A stretch of DNA of 64,000 nt. It comes from Aliarcobacter skirrowii CCUG 10374. GTDB lineage: Bacteria > Campylobacterota > Campylobacteria > Campylobacterales > Arcobacteraceae. Under the pieces are notes generated by a model. That model saw only the letters and a list, made by a program, of their open reading frames with translations. It was not told the DNA's origin and ran no database searches. The DNA is taken from contig NZ_CP032099.1 in NCBI RefSeq assembly GCF_003544835.1, positions 1,550,001 to 1,614,000 on the forward strand, written 5' to 3'. Position numbers and translations under genes: made by a program. Shown piece after piece: positions 46,564 to 54,085 of this stretch. Each line of letters opens with the position of its first letter. The first letter of the stretch is position 1.

Positions 46564-48563
46564 TACATATAATCATTTTTATCTTCAAGATCTCTATTTT
46601 CCTCTTTAAGTTTTAATATAGATTGAGTATCTTTACTACTATTTTGTCTATTTTTATTTGAAGATTGTTCTTTTGAAGATGAGTTATTATCTCCTTGATT
46701 AAAATCTAAATTAAAACTTGAAGAGTCACTAAAAGTTTTTACCAAAGAGTTTCTTAACATATTTTGATTTTCCATTAACAGCTCTAAAGTTGTTAAACTT
46801 GAAATACTAAGAGTAATATTTAAACCACTAAGTCTATCATGCTTCATTAAAACAGAGATTGTCCCCATATCCTGTGGATTAATATTTATTCTAAAAGCAG
46901 TAACAGGTGGTTTATAATTTTCATACATCTGTCTTGCAATATCAGACATCATAGAACCAAGCTGTTGTCTTGCTGCAACAATTTTTGCTGAAAATTGATT
47001 TGTTAAAGAGTTTGTTACATCAATTGTAACATCATCTGCTATATTTAGACTATTTTCTAAAAGTGCATTTGAAGCCTCAATTGAGTTTGTTATTAGATTT
47101 CTAACATCAACACTTCTTATATTTTTTTCATTTAAAAGTGTATTTAAAATAGTTTTTCTCTCTAAGCTTTTTTTATCTTCAAGCTCTAAATTTTTTAAAC
47201 TATCTTTTGTTATCTCTTTTGATACTTCAAGCTCACTTGCTTCTAAATCTAAAATTTGAGCGCTATGTTTTATATCTTCAATACTTTTAGCATTTTCTAA
47301 AATATTTACTGCCTCTTTTTTATTAAATAAAAGTTGCTTTTCAACTCTACTTATATCTTCACTAACAAATTTATTATTAGTTATTTTTTCAGAACCTACT
47401 TCAATATCTGTAAGTTTATTTGAATTTTCCAAGTTTTTATCGCTATTTTGATTACTATTTTGAGATATTAAAGTATCCATTAACCTAGTTTTTTTAAGCT
47501 CTTCTAAACCTTTTTGAGGCAAAGATGCTAAAATAGAATCACTTTGTTTATTTTCTAAAGATTTTAAACCATTTACATTTACTTCTTGAGTTATATTTTT
47601 TTCTATTTTATTTTCTATTTTATTTTCAACTAAAATAACACTATTTGTTTTATTTGTTTCTGCTACTAAACTATTTTTTTCTATTAATTTATCCATTAGA
47701 GAACTCTTTTCATTCTCTTTTAAATCTGTTGATATCTCTTCTACTTTTAAATTCTCTTTATTTATAGTATCTTCTATAAAAATTTCTGTACTGTTTTTTA
47801 TTACCTCATCTTTACTATTTTCAATAACAAGCTTATCAATTTTTTGATTATCTATTTTAGTTGATACACTATCTTCTTTATTAATCTCTTTAGATATATT
47901 TAAACTATCTTCAAAATTATCTATACCATCCTCTAGAATTTTTAACTCTTTTGTATTATCTAAACTTAGCTCTTTAGAAAAAATTTGTTCTTCTTGCTTA
48001 TCTATTTTTAAAATATCTATTTGAGATTTTTTTGTATCACTTTTTATACTATTTTCAAAATTATTAGAGATATTTTCTAATTTTATATTTAAATCTCTTT
48101 TTTGAGAATTATCACTATTTTTTACTTCTAAAATCATCCTATCTAATAAGCTATTTTTATTAACAAAATTATTACTATCTTTTGAAGATTTATTATCTTT
48201 TTTAATATCTAAAGCTAGTTCTTTATCCTCTTTTTCTACTTTTTCAAAATTAGTTGTTTTATCATCATCTAAATCTATTTTTATACTATTTTCAACACTA
48301 TTTGAAATATCTTCATTCAATAAAATATCTGCTTTGTTTTCGATATTTTGCTCAGTTACTATACTCTCTTTTGTGTTTTTATTTTTAAGTTCAAGATTTT
48401 TATTTTCACTATTTTCTAGCTCTTGATTATTTTTAACACTGTTTAAAAGTGTATCAAATAAGCTTGGTGAAGTTTTTATAGAATCATTTTTTAAGTTACT
48501 AGATGCTTTATTATCACCATTTGATTCACTAGTTTGAGAAGATAAATCTATTAAAGTTGTCAT
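46563..48563 (-). CDS. fliK: Flagellar hook-length control protein FliK
   Basis: 666 residues, exported ruler of hook length that acts on FlhB. Residues about 1-520 are low-complexity, rich in Asn, Lys, Asp, Glu, Ser and Ile/Leu, with recurring short motifs such as NKENLKVE, ENKIENKIE and SLMDKLI or RLMDTLI (the last pair as imperfect repeats near 285 and 360). The conserved C-terminal Flg_hook domain (about 545-630) is seen in AFRININPQDMGTISVLMKHDRL followed by a Gln/Asn-rich tail. The identity rests on this domain and on position between flgC and fliR. The long disordered ruler agrees with the unusually large hook proteins in the cluster. Confidence 0.85.
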   Translation of the reverse strand: MTTLIDLSSQTSESNGDNKASSNLKNDSIKTSPSLFDTLLNSVKNNQELENSENKNLELKNKNTKESIVTEQNIENKADILLNEDISNSVENSIKIDLDDDKTTNFEKVEKEDKELALDIKKDNKSSKDSNNFVNKNSLLDRMILEVKNSDNSQKRDLNIKLENISNNFENSIKSDTKKSQIDILKIDKQEEQIFSKELSLDNTKELKILEDGIDNFEDSLNISKEINKEDSVSTKIDNQKIDKLVIENSKDEVIKNSTEIFIEDTINKENLKVEEISTDLKENEKSSLMDKLIEKNSLVAETNKTNSVILVENKIENKIEKNITQEVNVNGLKSLENKQSDSILASLPQKGLEELKKTRLMDTLISQNSNQNSDKNLENSNKLTDIEVGSEKITNNKFVSEDISRVEKQLLFNKKEAVNILENAKSIEDIKHSAQILDLEASELEVSKEITKDSLKNLELEDKKSLERKTILNTLLNEKNIRSVDVRNLITNSIEASNALLENSLNIADDVTIDVTNSLTNQFSAKIVAARQQLGSMMSDIARQMYENYKPPVTAFRININPQDMGTISVLMKHDRLSGLNITLSISSLTTLELLMENQNMLRNSLVKTFSDSSSFNLDFNQGDNNSSSKEQSSNKNRQNSSKDTQSILKLKEENRDLEDKNDYM

Positions 48564-48570
48564 TTAACTA

Positions 48571-49038
48571 CTAATTTCCATTTAATATATCTAAAGTTTT
48601 TGTATCAATTCCTCTATGAGTATTAAAAGCTGTAACATTTGCTTCATAAGATCTCATTGCTTCAATTAAATCAACCATCTCAACAACAGGATTAATATCA
48701 GGATATGCAACATAACCTTTTTCGTTCGCATCTGGATGTGTTGGATCATATCTTAAAACTGGAGGAGCATCTGATTTTATAATCTTTTTAACTCCTACTG
48801 CTCTAAGACTTAACTCCGAATTTGTAGAGTTTGTAACTTCAATATCATTTGAGTTTGTTTTTTTATTTTTATTTGCTAAAAGTACATCTTCAAAAAGTAC
48901 AACTTGCTTTTTATATGGTCCACCTTCAGCTGTATGAGTAGTTTTTGCATTTGCAATATTTGCACTTGTTACATTGATTCTTGTTCTTTGAGCACTCATT
49001 CCAGAAGTTGCTACATTATATCCATCAAAAAATCCCAT
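48571..49038 (-). CDS. flgC: Flagellar proximal rod protein FlgC
   Basis: 155 residues. The N-terminal rod signature GYNVATSGMSAQRTRINVTSANIANAKT (about 5-32, given here in parts: SGMSAQR and ANIANAKT) and the C-terminal NPVVEMVDLIEAMRSYEANVTAFNT are characteristic of rod proteins, and the middle YVAYPDINPV matches FlgC. It lies after fliE, 15 bp apart. The rod gene flgB, which usually stands beside flgC, is not in this window. Confidence 0.93.
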   Translation of the reverse strand: MGFFDGYNVATSGMSAQRTRINVTSANIANAKTTHTAEGGPYKKQVVLFEDVLLANKNKKTNSNDIEVTNSTNSELSLRAVGVKKIIKSDAPPVLRYDPTHPDANEKGYVAYPDINPVVEMVDLIEAMRSYEANVTAFNTHRGIDTKTLDILNGN

Positions 49039-49053
49039 ATAATCCTCCTAAAC

Positions 49054-49377
49054 CTAAACTTGCATTCTCATAATCTCTTTATATGCATTTAAAGCTTTAT
49101 TTTTTACCTCTAATCCTAATTTCAAACTAAGTTCAGCCTCTTCAATTCTTTGAACAGCCTCTTGTAGATTTTGAACCTTACCAGTCGCAATATCTTTCAT
49201 TGAGTTATAACCTTGTATTTGAGTGTTATTTACATCATCTACTGCATTTTGAAGTAAATCTTTAAAAGATTTATTTGCATAGTTACTATCTACTTGATTT
49301 GTTGCTGTTGCACTATCTACAGCATTTCCTGTTACTTGTTCAAGTGGATTTAAAAAATTTACTGAACCTATTTGCAT
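49054..49377 (-). CDS. fliE: MS-ring/rod junction protein FliE
   Basis: 107 residues, exported adapter between the MS ring and rod. The SFKDLLQNAVDDVNNTQ segment (about 38-54) and the C-terminal AVQRIEEAELSLKLGLEVKNKALNAYKEIMRMQV region (given by its ends AVQRIEEAE and AYKEIMRMQV, about 72-106) are diagnostic. It is followed by flgC. Confidence 0.93.
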   Translation of the reverse strand: MQIGSVNFLNPLEQVTGNAVDSATATNQVDSNYANKSFKDLLQNAVDDVNNTQIQGYNSMKDIATGKVQNLQEAVQRIEEAELSLKLGLEVKNKALNAYKEIMRMQV

Positions 49378-49389
49378 ATTCTATTCCTT

Positions 49390-49770
49390 TTATTTATTCT
49401 CTTCTAAATTTTGAGAACTGTTTACTTCAGAAGCAATCTCTTTCTCTTTAATCTCCAACTCATCTTCCTCAACATAATCTTCGCTTTTAAATTTATTTAA
49501 TAAAAATCCTATTTTTTCTTCATTATATTTAATATCAAAATCTTCTACTTTTTTATCTAAACTAAAGTTTCTAACTATAAAAGAAAAAATAATATGTGCA
49601 GCTCCTCTTAAAAAAAGAGTTACAAGAATAGCACCAAAAACTATCTCTATTGGTGCAAAAAGTTGACTATTTAAAATAAAAAATATTAAGGTTGCACAAA
49701 ATCCAACTGCAACATAAAGCTTAAAAATTCCAGTATTTATTAGATTTTGTGAAAATCTTTCAACTACCAA
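49390..49770 (-). CDS. Unidentified two-span membrane protein
   Basis: 126 residues with hydrophobic spans at about 16-34 and 42-65, ending in a strongly acidic cytoplasmic tail (about 95-126, DELEIKEKEIASEV). No recognised motif. It lies between flhG and fliE with gaps of 10 and 12 bp, so it belongs to the flagellar transcript. I do not recognise the family; a role at the export apparatus or cell pole would be speculation. Confidence 0.55.
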   Translation of the reverse strand: MVVERFSQNLINTGIFKLYVAVGFCATLIFFILNSQLFAPIEIVFGAILVTLFLRGAAHIIFSFIVRNFSLDKKVEDFDIKYNEEKIGFLLNKFKSEDYVEEDELEIKEKEIASEVNSSQNLEENK

Positions 49771-49780
49771 AGCTATTCCT

Positions 49781-50602
49781 TTATTTAAGATTTCTTAAAA
49801 TATTTTTTGCAACTTCAACAAATCGCATAGATACATCATCCCCTGGAAACTCTTTCAAAAAAAGTTTTCTAGTCCTAGCAACAGATGATATCATAGAACT
49901 ATTTGGAATGTTTCCTATATATTTTATCATAAAATTCTCTTTTAGTCTATTTTTTTTAGCAAGAGTTATTAAAGAGTTAGTAACATTTTTTCCAATATTA
50001 TCACTTCTTGTATGATTAAAGCATAGCATCAACTCATCTTTATCTAATGATAAAAGTTTTATAAGTGAGTAAACATCAGTTAAAGCGCTTGGATCTGTTG
50101 ATGTTATTGCTAATATATTTGTTGATACTTGTAAAAACTCTTTTACATAATCATTTAATCCAGCACCTGTATCAACTATTAAAATATCAAAATAGTTTAA
50201 AGCTAAAATATCATTTATCAATCTTGAAAAAACAAAACTACTATTTGTATTACTATATTGGTAACCACTTTTACCAGCAATTAAATATAAATTTGAATAT
50301 TTAGTCTCCAAAATAACATCTTGCAAACTATTTTTACCGTTTACATAATCAAAAAGAGTAAATTCTGGCCTAATATCAAATAAAACTTGCATATTTGCCA
50401 AACCAATATCAGCATCTAAAACTACTGTTTTAAAACCTTTTGAAGAGCAAAAATATGCCAAATTTGCACTAAAAGTAGATTTTCCAACTCCACCTTTACC
50501 AGATGTTACTGTTAAAAGTTTTGTTTTTGTATTTACTTTATCATCAATATTTTTTGTAAGGTTTATTAGGTTTTTTGCTTGAGAGAGTTTTTCATCTAAC
50601 AT
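49781..50602 (-). CDS. flhG: FlhG (YlxH) MinD-type ATPase, flagellar number regulator
   Basis: 273 residues. Deviant Walker A SGKGGVGKST at 34-43 with the signature lysine, DADIGLANMQVLF (about 60-72), and DTGAGLNDYV for Walker B/switch II (about 143-152). The C-terminus has an amphipathic region. FlhG with FlhF sets flagellar number and site. It starts 2 bp after flhF, the usual flhF-flhG pair. Confidence 0.92.
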   Translation of the reverse strand: MLDEKLSQAKNLINLTKNIDDKVNTKTKLLTVTSGKGGVGKSTFSANLAYFCSSKGFKTVVLDADIGLANMQVLFDIRPEFTLFDYVNGKNSLQDVILETKYSNLYLIAGKSGYQYSNTNSSFVFSRLINDILALNYFDILIVDTGAGLNDYVKEFLQVSTNILAITSTDPSALTDVYSLIKLLSLDKDELMLCFNHTRSDNIGKNVTNSLITLAKKNRLKENFMIKYIGNIPNSSMISSVARTRKLFLKEFPGDDVSMRFVEVAKNILRNLK

Positions 50603-50604
50603 TA

Positions 50605-51759
50605 TTAACTCCTAATAAACTCTTGCTTCATAAAACACTCTATTAAAAATGTTGCATCTGCTGGAATTAAATCATCTGGAACATTTTGCCCAACAGAGAA
50701 GTATGTTATAGCTTTTTTTGTCTTATGAGCAAATGTTATAATATTTCCAAAACTTCTTGTTTCATCTAGTTTTGTAAAGATTAAATTATCTATATCTAAA
50801 ATTGAGTAATTTTTATAAACTTCCAATAAATCACTATGTTTTACATTTGATGGAAGTACCAATGTCTTTTCAATTGGCAACTCATCAACTTGTTTTCTAT
50901 ACTCATTTAAAAGCTCTATTTTATCAATATCATATTGACTTGAACCAGCTGTATCTATAAAAATATAACTACACTCTCTTAATCTAAAAAGTGCTTCGCT
51001 TAAATCCTCTGGTCTTTTTACAACTTCTAAAGGTATTCTCATAATATTTGTGTATGCTTGAAGTTGTTCTATTGCACCTACTCTAAAAGTATCTAAAGTT
51101 ACAATTCCAACCTTATAATTTTGCTCCATTTTATATGCAAATCTTGCTGCTAATTTTGAAATTGTTGTAGTTTTTCCAACTCCTGTTGGTCCAACCATCA
51201 TCATTATTTTTCTCTGCTCTTTTCTAAGCGGTGATTCTATTTTTATAGGTATCACTTTTCTTAAAATTAATTTGAAAAAATCATTTACCTTTTTAGAGTT
51301 TACTTTTAGTGCAACAGGTAACTCTTTTATAGTTTTTTTCATAATAGAGTAAGTCATCTCACTATCAAACTCATTTTTTTCAAATATTGTATAAATATCA
51401 ATAAATTCAGGTGGAATAGTTAAATCAAAAAGTTGAGACTTTGGTTTCCAAAGAGTTTTTTGAACCTGCTCAAGAAGATTTTGCATCTTTAAAATCTCTT
51501 CTCTGTAATCATAAACTTGAGCTTTTAATGGTTGATTATCATCACTACTTGCTTTTGTAATAGCTACTTTTGTAAACTCTTTATTCTGCATGATTGTCTC
51601 ATCTTCTAACATAACAACAACTTCATACATTCCTTTATCATAAGGAGTTTTACCTTCAACTTTCTTTGTAGATATTACTATTGCATCTTCACCACACTTT
51701 TTTTGTGCTTCTCTTAATGCTTCTGCTGGTGTTTCTCCCAAAAATGAGTATTTATTCAT
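50605..51759 (-). CDS. flhF: FlhF, SRP-type GTPase for flagellar placement
   Basis: 384 residues: basic/linker N-domain with GETPAEALREAQKKCGEDAIVISTKK (about 8-33, ends given GETPAEAL and VISTKK), then the NG GTPase domain with G1 GPTGVGKTTTISKLAA (about 190-205), G3 IDTAGSSQYD (about 262-271) and G4-like TKLDETRSFG near 330. It localises flagellar assembly to the pole. It overlaps the FlgA-like gene by 4 bp. Confidence 0.94.
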   Translation of the reverse strand: MNKYSFLGETPAEALREAQKKCGEDAIVISTKKVEGKTPYDKGMYEVVVMLEDETIMQNKEFTKVAITKASSDDNQPLKAQVYDYREEILKMQNLLEQVQKTLWKPKSQLFDLTIPPEFIDIYTIFEKNEFDSEMTYSIMKKTIKELPVALKVNSKKVNDFFKLILRKVIPIKIESPLRKEQRKIMMMVGPTGVGKTTTISKLAARFAYKMEQNYKVGIVTLDTFRVGAIEQLQAYTNIMRIPLEVVKRPEDLSEALFRLRECSYIFIDTAGSSQYDIDKIELLNEYRKQVDELPIEKTLVLPSNVKHSDLLEVYKNYSILDIDNLIFTKLDETRSFGNIITFAHKTKKAITYFSVGQNVPDDLIPADATFLIECFMKQEFIRS

Positions 51760-52151
51760 CTTAATCTTCCATCTTTATATATCTGTTCTACTTGTCCATC
51801 AAGGTTTTTAAATCTTATAAACTCATCATTTTCGTAGATTATTTTACCTTTTTTCTCTATTTTTACTCCGCCAAAATTAAATACAATTGAGTAATCTTCA
51901 AATAACTTTACACTTCTTAAACAAAGAACACTATTTTTATTTATATAATGAGTTGCTATATATTCACCCTCCTCAATCTCTTTTTTTGTCATAGGCGTAC
52001 AAGTTCTAGGGACATTTTCATACTCTTTCTCTTCTAGTTTAGAAATTGTTATTTTCTCATCAAGTTTTATTGCATCTTTTGTTACTAAAACTGTTATTGC
52101 ACCAAGAGAGTTAAAGAATATTAAACTTAAAAAACTAAGCCTTAATATCAA
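51756..52151 (-). CDS. FlgA-like protein with SAF-type C-terminal part
   Basis: 131 residues with a signal peptide (ILRLSFLSLIFFNSLGA, 2-18), so it is periplasmic. After it comes TVLVTKDAIKLDEKITISKLEE, which fits the start of an SAF domain, and the C-terminus (YSIVFNFGGVKIEKKGKI ... DEFIRFKNLDGQVEQ, about 88-122) fits the FlgA pattern of a beta-strand pair followed by G-x-I-R-V-R-N. FlgA is the P-ring chaperone. The protein is about half the usual length and has two cysteines that could form a disulfide. The assignment is by pattern only; an unrelated periplasmic protein is possible. Confidence 0.5.
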   Translation of the reverse strand: MILRLSFLSLIFFNSLGAITVLVTKDAIKLDEKITISKLEEKEYENVPRTCTPMTKKEIEEGEYIATHYINKNSVLCLRSVKLFEDYSIVFNFGGVKIEKKGKIIYENDEFIRFKNLDGQVEQIYKDGRLR

Positions 52152-52512
52152 AAATTTGTCCCCCTGCTTTTTGAGTAACCTCTTCTACTAATCCTTTATA
52201 CATCTGCTGAATAGGTAAAACGATATTTGCTAATTTTTTGTTTAATTCATAAAGCTCTTTTAAATTCTCTTCAAGTAAATCTACTTTTTCTCTATAAATA
52301 TTTACATCAAAATTTGCTTGTATTAGTTTTGCAAGTTCATTATTTAAATCTACTTTTTTTTGCATAATCTCATTTATTATATTATGTTTTGCTTCATTTC
52401 TTTTAAAAAGTTCTTCGTTTTTACCAAGTTTAATATCAGCAATATCTTGAACAATTGCCTCTTTTAAACTTTTTATCTCTTCATTCATACTATTTAAAAT
52501 ATCATCTACCAT
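52135..52512 (-). CDS. flgN: FlgN-like export chaperone
   Basis: 125 residues, almost entirely amphipathic helix. Heptad repeats run over about 1-100, with SLKEAIVQDIADIKLGKNEELFKRN and the DLLEENLKELYELNKKLANIV segment. Size, helical character and place next to the flgJ-type rod gene fit FlgN, the cytosolic chaperone of FlgK and FlgL. There is no unique motif, so confidence is moderate. It overlaps the next gene by 17 bp and follows the flgJ-type gene with no gap. Confidence 0.6.
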   Translation of the reverse strand: MVDDILNSMNEEIKSLKEAIVQDIADIKLGKNEELFKRNEAKHNIINEIMQKKVDLNNELAKLIQANFDVNIYREKVDLLEENLKELYELNKKLANIVLPIQQMYKGLVEEVTQKAGGQIFDIKA

Positions 52513-52836
52513 CTATAGTACCTGCTCTTTTTTATTATTTTGTGATAAAAAGTTATATAACATATCACTTATTCCAAAAGTTCCACTACTATGATTTGCA
52601 ATTGATTCTAAATACATCCCTTTTATAATATCACTTCCAGCACCACTTCCAGCAATTGAGTTGTTTCCTTGAAGCGATGTTGATAAAATTTGATTTAAAA
52701 AAAATGCTTCAAACTCATTGCTTACTTCTCTTAATTTTTTATCTTCTACAAGGCTTAGTTTATCTTGATTAATATTTTCAAATTTATTTGTTTGTAGAAT
52801 ATCTTTGTTGTATAAATTACTTGTATTAATTTCCAT
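52513..52836 (-). CDS. flgJ: FlgJ rod-binding domain protein
   Basis: 107 residues holding only the rod-binding part of FlgJ: KLREVSNEFEAFFLNQILSTS (about 35-54) and GSDIIKGMYLESIANH (about 68-83). The C-terminal peptidoglycan hydrolase domain of enterobacterial FlgJ is absent, as I recall for Campylobacter. It would cap rod assembly without wall-cutting activity. Confidence 0.85.
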   Translation of the reverse strand: MEINTSNLYNKDILQTNKFENINQDKLSLVEDKKLREVSNEFEAFFLNQILSTSLQGNNSIAGSGAGSDIIKGMYLESIANHSSGTFGISDMLYNFLSQNNKKEQVL

Positions 52837-52837
52837 A

Positions 52838-53698
52838 TTAGAGTCCTATTTTATCTAGTTGCAAATCTTCATTTACTATTCTTCTTATCTTAATACCAAA
52901 TTTTCCTTCAACAATAACAGCTTCACCTTCTCCAATTTTTACACCATTTATTAAAATCTCTAAAGGTTCATTTACCATCTGCTCAAGCTCAATTATCTCA
53001 CCAACATCCCATCTTAAAATATCTTTTAATAAAACTATTTTTGATCCTAATCTAACACTTAATTTTAATTTAACATGGTATAAGAGTTCTAAATTTTTAG
53101 AAGGATTTGATATGGATTGCATAGATTTAGAGCTTTGTGCAACAACTGGAGTTTCAACTGCTACTGGTGAGCTTTTCATTGGCTCTTTTGCACCTGTTAT
53201 TGAAGAGAAAAATGGAGATATTATTTTATCAAAATATAAAATAACTGGATTTTGCTCACCATCTAAAGTTGTATCAAATTTATATAACTCTTTATCTTTT
53301 AAAACAGCAGCATCAACTACTTTTATACTTTTTATTTCAACTTTAACTCCAGATATATCAGCTAAACCTTGAGCATTTGATGCCGTTGCAAAACTTCCAG
53401 AGATATTTGAGATTATCTCATTTACAGCATCAGTAGTCTCATCATCTATATCTTGTTTTAAATCTCCCATTCCGCCTAGCATAAGATATTCAAATTTAGT
53501 AGCGCTAGAAGCTGGGATAAAAAATGTAATTCCACTTTTTATATCTTTAAATTCAACCTTTACATCACACTCAATAAACGATGACTCTAAAAGATCATCT
53601 AACTTTTTTATTCCCTCAACTTTAGCTTTTTTTCCTAAAAGTTGCTCTAATGTATTTGTAAGTTCATTTTTAAATACTTGTGATAAATCTGATGCCAA
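52838..53698 (-). CDS. fliY: Flagellar switch protein FliY
   Basis: 286 residues combining an N-terminal CheC-like part (about 1-165; ETTDAVNEIISNISGSFA near 83-100 resembles the phosphatase helix, but without a clear E-x2-N pair I would not claim activity) and a C-terminal SpoA/FliN domain (about 205-275; LYHVKLKLSVRLGSKIVLLKDILRWDVGEIIELE, then VKIGEGEAVIVEGKFGIKI). It belongs to the C-ring with FliG, FliM and the FliN at 62074. No FliM is in the window. Confidence 0.85.
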   Translation of the reverse strand: MASDLSQVFKNELTNTLEQLLGKKAKVEGIKKLDDLLESSFIECDVKVEFKDIKSGITFFIPASSATKFEYLMLGGMGDLKQDIDDETTDAVNEIISNISGSFATASNAQGLADISGVKVEIKSIKVVDAAVLKDKELYKFDTTLDGEQNPVILYFDKIISPFFSSITGAKEPMKSSPVAVETPVVAQSSKSMQSISNPSKNLELLYHVKLKLSVRLGSKIVLLKDILRWDVGEIIELEQMVNEPLEILINGVKIGEGEAVIVEGKFGIKIRRIVNEDLQLDKIGL

Positions 53699-53713
53699 TT
53701 TATATGCCTTATA

Positions 53714-54028
53714 TTAATTTTTTAATGTTCTTTGAAGCTCTTCAAGTAAAAAAGCTTTTATCTTCATCATATCTTCAGTTGGATATTTATTTTCAATGCT
53801 ACCTCTTGTAACTTTTACAAAAAAATCTTGCGAATCTTTATTATAGCCAAACTGTATATTATCTAATATAACTTCATTTAGTTTACTGTTTGGATCAATA
53901 GGTAGGTTTTTTTTATACTCTTCATCTTCTATAACTTTTTCTTTTTCATCAATATTGCTAACCTCTTTTGATTTTAAAGCATAATTCTCTTTTGCTAAAT
54001 CAATTTGTGCAGTTCGTCCTATCTCCAT
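53714..54028 (-). CDS. FlaG-like protein
   Basis: 104 residues. The N-terminal half is charged and probably disordered; the C-terminal half IQFGYNKDSQDFFVKVTRGSIENKYPTEDMMKIKAFL (given by ends IQFGYNKDSQDF and YPTEDMMK, about 58-95) matches the FlaG pattern of two strands followed by a P-x-E helix. FlaG proteins affect filament length in some bacteria. It has its own promoter just upstream and starts the fliY-flgJ-flgN run. Confidence 0.6.
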   Translation of the reverse strand: MEIGRTAQIDLAKENYALKSKEVSNIDEKEKVIEDEEYKKNLPIDPNSKLNEVILDNIQFGYNKDSQDFFVKVTRGSIENKYPTEDMMKIKAFLLEELQRTLKN

Positions 54029-54059
54029 TTGTTATCCTTAAATAAAGAAAATTGAAATT

Positions 54060-54068
54060 ATTATAACA
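54060..54068 (-). promoter_or_regulatory. Internal flagellar promoter, extended -10
   Basis: Minus-strand TGTTATAAT is a perfect extended -10 (TG-n-TATAAT) 32 bp before the FlaG-like gene. It is of housekeeping sigma70 type, with no sigma28 or sigma54 elements nearby. Confidence 0.6.
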
Positions 54069-54085
54069 AAAAATTTCAAATAGTA

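Noticed and set aside
46563-48563. Low-complexity FliK N-terminus as a non-coding or spurious frame
   Set aside because: The frame is continuous into a recognisable Flg_hook C-terminal domain, and long disordered N-termini are usual for FliK.
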